From Alphaproteobacteria bacterium (GTDB lineage Bacteria > Pseudomonadota > Alphaproteobacteria > Rhizobiales > Hyphomicrobiaceae): a DNA stretch of 39,713 nucleotides. This document shows positions 16,500-25,695 of the stretch, one piece after another. The notes under the pieces are model-generated. The model was not told where the DNA came from, did not search any database, and saw nothing but the letters and a program-made list of their open reading frames with translations. Numbering within the stretch: the stretch's first letter is position 1; the number at the start of each line of letters is the position of its first letter. Location of the stretch: contig JAHZKP010000104.1 in the NCBI GenBank assembly GCA_022600345.1, positions 1-39,713 of the forward strand, in the 5' to 3' direction. Both the position numbers and the translations under genes were made by a program.

Positions 16500-17231
16500 T
16501 CAGACCCAGTCTTTGGCGATGGATTGTTTCGTGATGCGGGGCAGCTCGGACTTGATATTCTGCCAGACTTGATCGGCCGCCTTGATGCGTTCGGCATCGG
16601 TTTTGGGTAGGCGATCGCGCCAGCCGTAGCGCTTGCGCTGGGCATAGAACCGGTACTTGTGTTCCTTGTCGAGAAATTCTCCGGCACCCCGCTCAATGGC
16701 GCCTTCCATGGGGAAGAAATAGATCTCGGTGTATCCGCGCATCGTCGGCATGGTGCGGTTTTTGCCTTGCTCATACCAATACTGCAGGAGCTGGTCCTGA
16801 AACCGAGCCTGGACCGAGTGGAACCACAACACGTGGGTGCCATCGGGGCTCCAATCATCCCCAGTGACGTGGAGTTGGCCATTCTTGAATTCAACGGTGA
16901 GTAGTCCGTAGAACACCAGTTCCTTGGAGTCGTTGTCGATGACGACGAGGGGCCAATGCCCCTCGATATGTTCGCGGCCTGACAACATGCGGCGCAGGAA
17001 CGGTGAGAACACCGGTATGCCGCCGATGATAATGCGGGCTAAGCGGTCGGATTGGCGCAGCAGGATCGCGATTATGGGAATGATCGACAACTTGAGGGCG
17101 GGGTAGTCGCTCAGGTAGGGGATGTCCTTGATGTAGTCTTTCAGTAGGTCATCGCTGGTCAGCATGAGGAAGCAAAGTCCGGCAACGGCGGAATGGACCA
17201 GATAGTTTATGGCAGAGTATCGGTGCTGCAT
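16500..17231 (-). CDS. Two-TM, beta-rich protein resembling Cap15/S-2TMbeta effectors
   Basis: 243 aa. Two hydrophobic segments lie at about residues 8-26 (INYLVHSAVAGLCFLML) and 44-59 (PALKLSIIPIIAILL). A soluble domain follows at about 88-203, rich in alternating beta strands with many aromatic residues: IEGHWPLVVIDN, ELVFYGLLTVEF, THVLWFHSV, YTEIYFFPME, YRFYAQRKRYGW. This layout, two TM helices then a beta-barrel opening with GxW, resembles the SMODS-associated 2TM beta-rich domain (Cap15), a CBASS antiphage effector that binds cyclic dinucleotides. That assignment is inference from architecture. No CD-NTase gene is adjacent; the neighbours are nnrU (convergent) and an L,D-transpeptidase. 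Confidence 0.7.
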   Translation of the reverse strand: MQHRYSAINYLVHSAVAGLCFLMLTSDDLLKDYIKDIPYLSDYPALKLSIIPIIAILLRQSDRLARIIIGGIPVFSPFLRRMLSGREHIEGHWPLVVIDNDSKELVFYGLLTVEFKNGQLHVTGDDWSPDGTHVLWFHSVQARFQDQLLQYWYEQGKNRTMPTMRGYTEIYFFPMEGAIERGAGEFLDKEHKYRFYAQRKRYGWRDRLPKTDAERIKAADQVWQNIKSELPRITKQSIAKDWV

Positions 17232-17351
17232 GGGTGCCGGGCGCTGGTGGATTGAGATATCGGTGGGTTACGGGTCCCATCAATCGAATAGGGCAGCCCT
17301 GTTTCCAAAGCCGCCCCAGTCGTTTTCATTGTCGGTTGTCGCTACCCCTTA

Positions 17352-19022
17352 TTAGCGCGTGGTGACGATCAGGTCTGTGTGCTTGCCGGTTTCATAGCTC
17401 TTGCGCTCGTCGGAGATGATGATCGTCGAACCCGGCTTGATGTGTTCGGCCAATGCTTCAACGACTTCAGGCGGAATTTTAACCCGGCTCAGGGCATTGG
17501 CTGGTGTCTGTGCGGGCCAATTCGGATTTGCCGGCTGGATTACTTTCCGGCGGTTCCTTTTCGAGCGGCGGGAGCGTTTCGAGCGTCGGAGTTTTGCGTA
17601 CTTCTTGGCCGCTGTGACACTTCTCCAGGTCAAATCGGACCCATCGGGTGTGTAGCCGGTGGCCTGGAAAACGTGGGTGCCAAGCGGGGCGTCAGGCTGT
17701 TCGAATTCGATGTCGGCCTGCATGACCGGATCGTAGCCCTGGCGCACGTAGAGCTTGTTTGAGTGCTTGGAGAGCAGCACCGTAATTGGCCGCTGGCGGC
17801 GCTCGAATGCCTTCTTGGCCTGCTTCAGACCCTTGCGCGCACCAACCAATGCTGTCTGAGCGGTGGCGTAGCGCTCTTTCAGCGTGTCGCGGCGGGTCTT
17901 GGCCGCATCGATTGCGGCCTGGCGATCGGCCACCAGTTTGTCGAATTGGGCTTTATCGGCGAGCGCCAGATCACGTTCGGCTATATGGCGAAGGGCCTCG
18001 GCTTCAAGGGCATCTTCCTCTTGCCCGGCTGCGGCCAGTTCAACATCATCGCTCAGGCTGCCTGCGCGCAAGAGAAGATCGCGGAAGTTGCGCTGGGCTG
18101 TGCGGACCCCCGATTTGGCGGCTTTCAGGCGGCGCTCGATTTCGCGGGTTTCGGGCAGTAGCACCTGTTGAGCCTTAAAGGCCTGCTTCAATTTGAGGTT
18201 GGCCAATTTAAGCTTCTCACCGGCGTCCTTGTGCCATTCGTCGGCTTTTTCAACGGTTGCTTCCAGCCGCTTGATTTCGCGCTCGCGGAAGGCAGCGACG
18301 GCGGCACGCGTGCGTTTGATGCCGTCAGGCAGCCCGAATTTTTCAGAAGCATTTGCAGGCGAGACGCCCAGCAGCATGTTGCCGGCACGGGTGGCGTTGC
18401 TGGTGCCGGAATTGGAATCGGCCTCTTCGAATTGATCGCCAACGGCGTCAGGGTCGCCGGGCGGCAGCGGTTTCAGGAGTTTTGCATGGGAAAACGAAAC
18501 CGGCGTGTAGTCGTTATGAGCGACGATGACGCGGCCGCCCATCTCGGTCATCGAGAACAGCTTTTTGGAGAAGCTGTAGGGCAGGCGGATGCAGCCGTGA
18601 GAGGCCGGATAGCCGGGAAGGTGGCCGGCGTGCATTGCAATTCCCGACCAGGTGATGCGCTGCATGTTGGGCATCGCAGCGCCGTGGTAGATATTGGAGT
18701 AGTGGCGGCGGCGTTTTTGCAGGATCGAGAAGACGCCGGTCGGGGTTCTGTTGCCTGGCCGTCCTGAAGAAATACGCGATGAGGCGACGCGGCCGTTGTT
18801 GTCATAGACGTTGATGCGCTGGCGCTTCAGGGAAATGACGATCGTCAGGGGGCCGGCGGTTTGCCTGATGGGCTCGGCGGCTTTGCGGCTACGCTTGCGG
18901 GCGTCGGCCGGCGAAGAAATACTGGCGACGGCAATGGCGAAAACGCTAAGGAAAGCAACTGTTGTCGCAAGTGTTTTTGATAGAACGCCATGGCGGCCAA
19001 CTAATCGATACGTCATATTCAT
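17352..19022 (-). CDS. L,D-transpeptidase with second, degenerate YkuD-like domain
   Basis: 556 aa, exported. The signal peptide spans about residues 15-42. A YkuD domain at about 57-170 (PLTIVISLKRQRINVY) carries the active site with Cys-144 in PASHGCIRLP; it forms 3-3 peptidoglycan cross-links or attaches proteins to the wall. A helical, probably coiled-coil section (about 225-410) follows. Residues from about 411 (PITVLLSKHSNKLYVRQG, APLGTHVFQATG) repeat the start of the YkuD fold and end with KPGSTIIISDE, but the HxxxSHGC motif is absent and replaced by a Lys/Arg-rich block (KLRRSKRSRRSKRNRRK). The second copy is therefore probably non-catalytic and may bind substrate. Confidence 0.92.
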   Translation of the reverse strand: MNMTYRLVGRHGVLSKTLATTVAFLSVFAIAVASISSPADARKRSRKAAEPIRQTAGPLTIVISLKRQRINVYDNNGRVASSRISSGRPGNRTPTGVFSILQKRRRHYSNIYHGAAMPNMQRITWSGIAMHAGHLPGYPASHGCIRLPYSFSKKLFSMTEMGGRVIVAHNDYTPVSFSHAKLLKPLPPGDPDAVGDQFEEADSNSGTSNATRAGNMLLGVSPANASEKFGLPDGIKRTRAAVAAFREREIKRLEATVEKADEWHKDAGEKLKLANLKLKQAFKAQQVLLPETREIERRLKAAKSGVRTAQRNFRDLLLRAGSLSDDVELAAAGQEEDALEAEALRHIAERDLALADKAQFDKLVADRQAAIDAAKTRRDTLKERYATAQTALVGARKGLKQAKKAFERRQRPITVLLSKHSNKLYVRQGYDPVMQADIEFEQPDAPLGTHVFQATGYTPDGSDLTWRSVTAAKKYAKLRRSKRSRRSKRNRRKVIQPANPNWPAQTPANALSRVKIPPEVVEALAEHIKPGSTIIISDERKSYETGKHTDLIVTTR

Positions 19023-19534
19023 TTCACCCGTACTACTTCATGTTCCCACTTCGATAGTCGATCCTTCGCCGCCGCTGTGGAATACTTTGCCTAATCTTCA
19101 CACCGTGCCTTATGCGCTTGCTCATGAACGCTGGTATTCCACGCCGTTGCTTTGCCTTAGGCGACGTGGACGCATACGGCTTATTGGGGTCGGGGCGGAA
19201 GCTACCGGAAAACGGTTAAGCGGTGATTGAACTAAGGTTCATTTTGGTTACCAGAGGGATGGCAGTTGATGCAACTGACGACGGTGTGATTAGGGAGTGT
19301 TGTGAGGTTCGCTGTTGCCGGGGATCAACGCCTCATTGGGGCGGGGGACGAAGGCTGGCCGGCCGTGGTCGGAAACATTGCGTGTAACTATCTGGTTGCG
19401 TTGGGAAATCGAGGGACGGTTGGCACCTGGCCACCGGCCGGTGTAGGGTCGCTGCGAATAACGCGGCGGGCTGGTCAAGATTTCCAGCTTTTTGCTGCAA
19501 CCCTAACTGCTTAGCAGGAGCATCCACGACCTCA
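19023..19534. other. Intergenic region between ldt and panB
   Basis: 512 bases between the divergent transpeptidase and panB genes with no convincing ORF. It should hold both promoters. A near-match to a CtrA box, TTAA (19216-19219), 7 bases, TTGA (19227-19230), differs by one base from TTAA-N7-TTAA and is weak evidence only. AGGAG at about 19516 precedes panB but is some 14 bases from the start. Confidence 0.35.
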
Positions 19535-20449
19535 ATGTCTTCGCAATCGACCCCGGGCGGAGCCCCGGTTAAACGGCTCATGGCGCCCGATATCACGGCC
19601 AAAAAGGGCGTGCAGCCGATCGTCTCACTTACTTCCTACCACGCACATACGGCGGCCATTGCCGACAAATACTGCGATTTTCTCCTGGTTGGCGACAGCC
19701 TGGGGATGGTGATGCATGGGTTCGAGACGACCGTGCCGGTGACCCTCGACTTGATGATCATGCACGGCAAGGCGGTGGTTCGCGGGGCAAAGCGGTCGCT
19801 GGTTGTGGTCGACATGCCGTTTGGGTCGTATGAGGAAAGCCCGTCGGTGGCCTTCCGCAATGCTGCCCGCGTCATGAAGGAGACCGACTGCGGGGCGGTC
19901 AAGCTGGAAGGCGGGCGGCATATGGCCGAAACAATTTCCTACCTGGTGAAGCGCGGCATCCCGGTTATGGCCCACATCGGGCTGACACCCCAGTCGATCA
20001 ACGTCCTGGGTGGCTTCAAGGCACAGGGCCGCGAAGAAGAGCAGTGGGCGGCGATTGAAGAGGATGCCAGGGCGGTGTCAGATGCCGGGGCGTTTTCGGT
20101 GGTCCTGGAAGCCATGGCGGAACCGCTGGCCGAACGCATCACCAAGGCGATTCCCATTCCGACGATCGGAATTGGGGCGTCTGCAGCCTGTGACGGTCAA
20201 ATCCTGGTGATGGAGGATATGCTTGGTTTGTCGCCGCGCGTGCCCAAGTTCGTCAAGGAATTCGGGGATATCGGTACAGCGATCGAGCGTGCAATTGCAG
20301 GTTATGCCGAGGAAGTTCTGGAGCGCACATTCCCGCAGGTGGAACATACCTATGCGATGAAGCAAGGCGTTGAAGCAACAGCTAAAAAAGTTGCCAGTAA
20401 GAGCGGGTCTGGCGGCAGGGCAGGTAAGCCTGCCAGTCGTCGGAAATGA
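19535..20449 (+). CDS. panB: 3-methyl-2-oxobutanoate hydroxymethyltransferase
   Basis: First step of pantothenate synthesis: transfers a hydroxymethyl group from 5,10-methylene-THF to 2-oxoisovalerate, giving ketopantoate, for coenzyme A. 304 aa, longer than the usual 260-280. The TIM-barrel signatures are present: [59 protein letters not shown], and [25 protein letters not shown]. The extra length is a C-terminal Lys/Gly/Ser-rich tail after [13 protein letters not shown]. panC is not adjacent. The order panB, TPR protein, BamB-like, der is a familiar arrangement in this bacterial order. Confidence 0.97.
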   Translation: MSSQSTPGGAPVKRLMAPDITAKKGVQPIVSLTSYHAHTAAIADKYCDFLLVGDSLGMVMHGFETTVPVTLDLMIMHGKAVVRGAKRSLVVVDMPFGSYEESPSVAFRNAARVMKETDCGAVKLEGGRHMAETISYLVKRGIPVMAHIGLTPQSINVLGGFKAQGREEEQWAAIEEDARAVSDAGAFSVVLEAMAEPLAERITKAIPIPTIGIGASAACDGQILVMEDMLGLSPRVPKFVKEFGDIGTAIERAIAGYAEEVLERTFPQVEHTYAMKQGVEATAKKVASKSGSGGRAGKPASRRK

Positions 20450-20678
20450 GGACATTGGCTAAATGTCTGCCCATGGGTGCGGGTTCAGGCAAGCGGTCTG
20501 TGTGCATTTGCACCGTTGCTTTGAAGCTGCAAGGCGTTATCAATCACGCAAATGAGCCGTTCGCGCGTTGGGCTGGGGCAAAGCGAAGTTTGCCTGGTCT
20601 GGCGCTTTGCGGACAAATGAGCCGCGCCGACTTTTGATCGGTGGGCTATCAAAATCAAAACAAAGATTAAGAACCGGC

Positions 20679-21572
20679 ATGGTCGACAGCAACGAAAGCT
20701 TCCTCAGGGAAGTCAAAGAAGAAATGGAACGCGAGCGCCTGGAGAATCTCTGGAAGCGCTACGGTACTTTGGTCATAGGTGCGGGCGTCGTTCTGGTGGC
20801 GGCGGTGGCCGGCCTTCAGATCTGGACGTCGATGGCCAAGTCAGCGGCTGAAAAGGCGGGGTCGCAATATCAGGCCGCGCTCGATTCAGTGTTCGACAAA
20901 AAGCTCGACGATGCGGCCAGTGCGTTTGAAACGCTGAGTAAATCGGCGCCCGATGGCTATGGATCGCTGGCGCAATTGCAGCTTGCCGCCACCCATATGG
21001 AGCAGGATAAACCTGCCGAGGCGCTGAAGGTTTTCGAAGCGCTGGCCACGAGCAGCACTGCCGATAAGCTGTTTAAGGACTTTGCTTCTTTGCAGGCGGC
21101 TGCGCTGAGAGTTGGGGATGGCGACTGGACCGAAATCAAGAATCGTCTCAACGATCTTACAAAAGACGCGAATCCATGGCGATACAATGCACAAGAGCTT
21201 TTGGGCGTTGCGGCGCTGAAGGCGGGTAAGCTGTCGGAAGCACGCGAAGCATTCGAGAAGCTGCTGGGCGATTCCAACGTTCCGCCAGGTATGCGGCAGC
21301 GGGCCAGCTTGAGAATGACCCAGATCCTGGCCCGCGAGGGCAGCGTGTCAGATTCAGGAGCCGATGCGGGGGCTGACAGCAAGGCTGGCGATCAGGCTGG
21401 GGCCGGGGACGGTTCGAAAGCTGGTGGAGACGTTAAGTCCGCGGCCGGTGACAAGGCCGAGGCGGAGGCGAAGACCAAGGGCGAGGCTGACAGCAAGGCA
21501 GCGTCTGAGACCAAGGCCGCCACGAAAGTTGAGAGTGGCACAGCGGATGCCAAGACCGAGGTCAAGAAGTAG
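20679..21572 (+). CDS. TPR-like inner-membrane protein (YfgM type)
   Basis: 297 aa from ATG 20679 (MVDSNESFLREVKEEMERERLENLWKRYG); the ORF continues upstream but without coding character. A short cytoplasmic helix is followed by one membrane segment (LVIGAGVVLVAAVAGLQIW, about residues 30-48) and a periplasmic part with TPR-like helices (AASAFETLSKSAPDGYGSLAQLQLAATHMEQDKPAEALKVFEAL). This matches the YfgM/TPR_21 layout; in E. coli YfgM assists periplasmic chaperone traffic at SecYEG. The last 70 or so residues are a low-complexity Ala/Asp/Gly/Lys/Glu tail. It precedes a BamB-like lipoprotein gene, as yfgM precedes bamB and der in E. coli. Confidence 0.87.
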   Translation: MVDSNESFLREVKEEMERERLENLWKRYGTLVIGAGVVLVAAVAGLQIWTSMAKSAAEKAGSQYQAALDSVFDKKLDDAASAFETLSKSAPDGYGSLAQLQLAATHMEQDKPAEALKVFEALATSSTADKLFKDFASLQAAALRVGDGDWTEIKNRLNDLTKDANPWRYNAQELLGVAALKAGKLSEAREAFEKLLGDSNVPPGMRQRASLRMTQILAREGSVSDSGADAGADSKAGDQAGAGDGSKAGGDVKSAAGDKAEAEAKTKGEADSKAASETKAATKVESGTADAKTEVKK

Positions 21573-21621
21573 GCCATCGGATATCTTAAGGCGGGAGCTG
21601 TTGAATTTGGGGGAAACTGAA

Positions 21622-23085
21622 ATGAGCATGGCAATGACCCCTTCTGGAGCCAGCCGGGCCGAGCGCAAGCTGGGAGATGGCACTGGCGTTGGGAAGCAGC
21701 GGGCGCGCAATTTCGGCAAATTGCTCGGGCTTGCCGGGACGCTTTCGCTAAGCGTGCTGATTGCCGGGTGTGCGGACAGCCTGCCCAGCCTGCCGAAGAT
21801 GAGCCAGCTCAATCCGTTTGCCGAAAAGCAGCAGCCATTGCCAGGGCGTCGTCGCTCCGTATTGCAACTGAATGAAAAAAAGCAACCCGATCTGGCGGCT
21901 GCCGATAAGCCGATTGTGTTGCCTGCACCCGTTGTCAATGACGACTGGTCGCAGCCTGGCGGCGTCGCCAACAATGCGCCCGGGCATTTGGTTTTAAACA
22001 CCAGCCTCTCGAAGTCCTGGAGCGCGGATGCGGGTACGGGATCGAGTAAGGCTGGACGAATTACCGCGACACCGCTGGTCTATGGTGGGCGGGTGTTTAC
22101 ACTCGATGCGGCAAGCCAGGTCAGCGCGTTTTCTGCTTCAGGTGGATCGGCAAGCTGGCGGGTTTCGCTGGTTCCCGATAGTGAGCGGAATGCGGGGACG
22201 AGCTTCATGTCGTCGCTGACGTTTTCGTCCAGTGCGCGTGGCGGTTTTGGTGGCGGGCTGGCGGCTGAAAACGGCCGCCTGTTCGCGGTCAGCGGGTTTG
22301 GCAGAGTTGCCGCGCTCGATCCTGCGACCGGCAAGACGCTGTGGGAAAAGAACCTAGGCACGCCGGTTCGCGCGGCGCCGACGGCGTCTGGTGACAAGGT
22401 ATTCGTGATCAGCATGGAGGGGCGGTTCTATTGCCTCAATGCGCTGGATGGCAGCGAAAACTGGGTGGTCCGCGGATTGCCGCAAAATTCCAGTCTGGTG
22501 ATGAACGTCAGTCCGGCGGTTGAGGGCGATCTGGTTGCGGTTCCATATCCTTCCGGCGACCTCTTGGCACTGAGAGTGACTGACGGATCGGCGCGCTGGT
22601 CTGAGAATCTGTCGCGGTTGCGGGCAACCTCAAAGCTTGCTGCGCTGAAGGATGCTGCAACGCCGGCGATTGCAGATGGCGTGGTTTATGCGGTTGGGCA
22701 TTCGGGCCGTATGGTTGCGACGAAATCGGCAACCGGTGAGCGGCTGTGGACGATCAACCTTCCTGGTACGCAGCGTCCGTGGGTTGCTGGCGGCAGTGTT
22801 TTTGCCGTCGATACGACAGGGCGCCTGATGGCGATTGATCGCAATACCGGGCAAACCCAGTGGACGGTTAACCTTGCTGGAAGCAAGCATTGGTCGGGGC
22901 CGACGCTGGCGGGCGGGCTGTTATGGCTTGCATCAGGCAAAGGCCAACTCGTCGGTGTCGATGCTGCTACGGGACGGGTGGTTTCGCAAAAGGATGTCGG
23001 CGGCAGCGTCTATATTCCGCCGGTTGTGGCCCAGGGGCGGATGTACGTCATGCGCGACGATGCGACGCTCGTATCGCTGAATTGA
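21622..23085 (+). CDS. BamB-like outer membrane assembly lipoprotein
   Basis: 487 aa from ATG 21622, preceded by GGGGGAAA. The lipobox LIAGC places the acylated Cys at residue 50, after an unusually long basic N-region. The body is a PQQ-type beta-propeller with repeated blades ending in Ala/Gly-x-x-Trp: FSASGGSASWRVS, LDPATGKTLWEKNL, LNALDGSENWVVR, LRVTDGSARWSENL, KSATGERLWTINL, IDRNTGQTQWTVNL, VDAATGRVVSQKDV. BamB is a scaffold of the BAM complex that inserts outer-membrane beta-barrels. Proteins of this shape are also annotated simply as PQQ-binding-like. Position between the YfgM-like gene and der supports the BamB reading. Confidence 0.88.
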   Translation: MSMAMTPSGASRAERKLGDGTGVGKQRARNFGKLLGLAGTLSLSVLIAGCADSLPSLPKMSQLNPFAEKQQPLPGRRRSVLQLNEKKQPDLAAADKPIVLPAPVVNDDWSQPGGVANNAPGHLVLNTSLSKSWSADAGTGSSKAGRITATPLVYGGRVFTLDAASQVSAFSASGGSASWRVSLVPDSERNAGTSFMSSLTFSSSARGGFGGGLAAENGRLFAVSGFGRVAALDPATGKTLWEKNLGTPVRAAPTASGDKVFVISMEGRFYCLNALDGSENWVVRGLPQNSSLVMNVSPAVEGDLVAVPYPSGDLLALRVTDGSARWSENLSRLRATSKLAALKDAATPAIADGVVYAVGHSGRMVATKSATGERLWTINLPGTQRPWVAGGSVFAVDTTGRLMAIDRNTGQTQWTVNLAGSKHWSGPTLAGGLLWLASGKGQLVGVDAATGRVVSQKDVGGSVYIPPVVAQGRMYVMRDDATLVSLN

Positions 23086-23224
23086 TCCAGGTACGTCGCT
23101 AGCGGGGTGGCGGGCAATGTTATCCTCGATGCCGCAGGAGTTTTCTGCAGTTCGGGCGGCCTGGGTTCATTTTGCCGCTGTCCAGATGATTGTGCGCGTG
23201 CCATCGGCCGTGCGATAGACAGCC

Positions 23225-24679
23225 ATGTCCACATTACCTGACGAATTCGAGCCTACGGGCGATCCGCCGACGATTGCGATCATCGGGCGGCCCAATGTTG
23301 GCAAATCGACCTTGTTCAACCGGTTGACCGGAAAACCGATCGCCCTGGTTTCCGACCTGCCGGGCCTGACGCGTGACCGGCGTTCGGGCGAGGCGGAGCT
23401 TGGCGAACACAGGATCGTGTTGATTGACACGGCGGGCCTTGAGGAGGCGAGTTCGGGATCGATCCAGGCGCGGATGCGTGAACAAAGCGAGCAGGCGATC
23501 AGGGATGCCGATCTTGTGTTGTTCGTGATCGACGCGCGTGAGGGGATTACCGCTTCCGACGAAGTTTTTGCACGTGTTGTGCGCAGCGCGGGTCGGCCCA
23601 GTATCCTGGTTGCCAACAAATGTGAAGGGCGCAGCGGGCAGGATGGCTTTTATGAGGCCTTCGAATTGGGCCTGGGGGCGCCGATACCGATTTCGGCTGA
23701 GCATGGCGAGGGTATCGGGGAACTGACCGGTGACATGATGTCGGCGCTGGGCCTCGTGGAAGAGTTCGCGCCGCGAGGGCGACGGGGTCGGCGCGGCCCC
23801 GACAAGGCAACTGGCGACAAGGACCGTGAAGAGCGGCGGCAAAAGGTTCTGGACCGGCCGCTGCGCGTTGCCGTCGTGGGGCGGCCCAATGCGGGCAAGT
23901 CAACGCTGGTCAATACGCTGCTGGGCGAAGAGCGGATGATTACCGGGCCGGAACCGGGATTAACGCGAGATTCCGTTTCAACGGACGTGACAATCGATGG
24001 CCGTGAAATCCGGCTGGTCGACACCGCGGGTCTCCGCAAGAAGGCGAAAATCCACGAGCGCGCTGAAAAGCTGTCGGTCAGCGATGCGATCCGCACGATC
24101 CGCTATTCCGAAGTCGTAATCTTGATGCTCGACGCGGACTGTCCATTCGAGCACCAGGATCTGACGATTGCCGATCTGGTCGCCAAGGAAGGCCGGGCGC
24201 TGGTCATCGCGGTTAACAAATGGGATCTGGTGACCGACAAGCAGGAGCGCCTGAAAGCGCTGCGGGAAACCTTGAAATTGCGACTGGCGCAGGTGCCGGG
24301 CGTCAAGATGGTGACCATTTCGGCTCTCGCTGAAAAGGGGATGAGCGGATTGGTTAAGGCGGTCTTTGAGACCTATGAAACCTGGAACCGCAGGGTTGGC
24401 ACCCCGCATCTCAACCGATGGCTGCAAGAAGCGCTGGTGCGCCATGCACCGCCTGCGGTGGGTGGTCGTCGGATAAAGATCCGCTACATTACGCAGCCCT
24501 CGGCGCGGCCGCCGACGTTCATTGCGTTCTGCTCACGGCCTGAACAGGTGCCGACAAGCTACTTGCGTTATCTGATGAACAGCCTGCGGCAGGCATTCGA
24601 CTTGCCCGGTGTGCCGATTCGCCTCAACCTGCGGAAAGGCGAGAATCCATACGCGCCTTCGAAGGGTCGCAATCGATGA
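23225..24679 (+). CDS. der: Ribosome biogenesis GTPase Der (EngA)
   Basis: 484 aa, the double GTPase needed for 50S ribosomal subunit assembly. The first G domain has GRPNVGKSTLFNRL, DLPGLTRDR, DTAGLEE and NKCEG. The second, from about residue 216, has GRPNAGKSTLVNTLLG, GLTRDS, DTAGLRKKAK and NKWDLV. A C-terminal KH-like domain follows (RRIKIRYITQPSARPPTFIAFCSRPEQVPTSYLRYLMNSLRQAFDLPGVPIRLNLRKGENPY is its span, about residues 410-475). The linker between G domains is Arg-rich. The gene closes the panB-TPR-bamB-der series, 139 bases after the BamB-like gene. Confidence 0.97.
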   Translation: MSTLPDEFEPTGDPPTIAIIGRPNVGKSTLFNRLTGKPIALVSDLPGLTRDRRSGEAELGEHRIVLIDTAGLEEASSGSIQARMREQSEQAIRDADLVLFVIDAREGITASDEVFARVVRSAGRPSILVANKCEGRSGQDGFYEAFELGLGAPIPISAEHGEGIGELTGDMMSALGLVEEFAPRGRRGRRGPDKATGDKDREERRQKVLDRPLRVAVVGRPNAGKSTLVNTLLGEERMITGPEPGLTRDSVSTDVTIDGREIRLVDTAGLRKKAKIHERAEKLSVSDAIRTIRYSEVVILMLDADCPFEHQDLTIADLVAKEGRALVIAVNKWDLVTDKQERLKALRETLKLRLAQVPGVKMVTISALAEKGMSGLVKAVFETYETWNRRVGTPHLNRWLQEALVRHAPPAVGGRRIKIRYITQPSARPPTFIAFCSRPEQVPTSYLRYLMNSLRQAFDLPGVPIRLNLRKGENPYAPSKGRNR

Positions 24680-24827
24680 CCAGAAGGTCTGGCTGATTTC
24701 GCCGCATTGGCGATGTAAACATTTGAAGCATATGTGACGTTGGCGGTCGGCGGGTCGGGCGGATCGCGGCGATTGTATCTCCACCCTGGGACAATGGGTT
24801 CGAGCAATGGAAAGGGATTGTTAGGAC

Positions 24828-25133
24828 ATGAGAGCTTTGGGATCTGGATACCTGGGTCAAGCGGGTTTGGCGTGCGCGATTTTTGCGGGCGTCATTGCGG
24901 TATCGGGCCTGACGGCGAACGACGTTGCTGCGAAGCGAAGCGTTCCCGATGCGGTCAAGGTCGCCTGTAGCGGTGATTATAAGCGTTTTTGCAAAGGCTA
25001 TACGATTGGTACGGCAAAGCTGAATAGCTGCATGCGCGCCAAGGGCAAGCGGCTGTCGCGGGTGTGTGTCAGGGCGCTGGTCGACCATGGGATGGTGCCA
25101 CGTCACCTGCTGCGCAAAGCGCGTCGGCGCTGA
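24828..25133 (+). CDS. Small exported Cys-containing protein
   Basis: 101 aa. A signal peptide covers about residues 1-34 (GLACAIFAGVIAVSGLTANDVAA). The mature part is short and strongly basic, with four Cys in the order C-x7-C-x12-C-x11-C (VACSGDYKRFC, NSCMRAKGKRLSRVC). This spacing recalls the cysteine-rich GLG1 type repeat (C..D...fC....g...C...lS..C). Two disulfide bonds in the periplasm are plausible. Function is unknown. AGGA lies just before the ATG. It sits between der and holC. Confidence 0.72.
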   Translation: MRALGSGYLGQAGLACAIFAGVIAVSGLTANDVAAKRSVPDAVKVACSGDYKRFCKGYTIGTAKLNSCMRAKGKRLSRVCVRALVDHGMVPRHLLRKARRR

Positions 25134-25190
25134 GGCCTCGCAGGCAGGCCTTGCAAAGGAGCGCAGATCGGCAGTTCCTGAGGGGCGGTT

Positions 25191-25640
25191 GTGAGCGAAG
25201 TTCTGTTTTACCATCTCGAACGGCAGCCACTCGACCGGGTGCTGCCGTTGCTTTTGGAAAAGACGTTGGAGCGTGGCTGGAATGCCGTCGTGCGCTCGGG
25301 CAATGAAGAACGCCTGGAAGCGCTTGATATCGCGTTGTGGACCTATCGCGACGATAGCTTCCTGCCGCATGCGACGGCAAAGGATGGCAACAGCGAATTG
25401 CAGCCGGTCTATCTGACGACGGGAGAAGAGACGCCCAACAAACCCGGGGTTCTGTTCCTGGTCGATGGGGCCGATACATCGGATTTCAAAAGCTTCGTTC
25501 GCATCGTGCACCTGTTTGACGGGCATGACGAGGAGGCTGTGGGGCTGGCACGGCGGCAATGGAAGGCTGCTAGTGCTGCTGAATGTACGGTGACCTACTG
25601 GCAGCAGAACCATCAGGGGCGATGGGAAAAGAAGGCGTGA
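25191..25640 (+). CDS. holC: DNA polymerase III chi subunit
   Basis: 149 aa, starting at GTG 25191 with GAGGGG upstream. HolC links the polymerase III clamp loader to single-stranded DNA-binding protein during replication. Family features: SEVLFYHLERQPLDRVLPLLLEKTLERGWNAVVRSGNEERLEALDIALWTYRDDSFLPHA near the N-terminus (residues 2-60), then QPVYLTTGEETPNKPGVLFLVDGA, and the C-terminal RIVHLFDGHDEEAVGLARRQWK and VTYWQQNHQGRWEKKA. Length is typical. In many alphaproteobacteria holC follows pepA; here pepA is absent and a small exported-protein gene precedes it. Confidence 0.95.
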   Translation: MSEVLFYHLERQPLDRVLPLLLEKTLERGWNAVVRSGNEERLEALDIALWTYRDDSFLPHATAKDGNSELQPVYLTTGEETPNKPGVLFLVDGADTSDFKSFVRIVHLFDGHDEEAVGLARRQWKAASAAECTVTYWQQNHQGRWEKKA

Positions 25641-25695
25641 AGGCCGGTTTGATTCTGACGTGCCGGGCTCCGCAGCCGCAGTCAAAAGGCATGGC

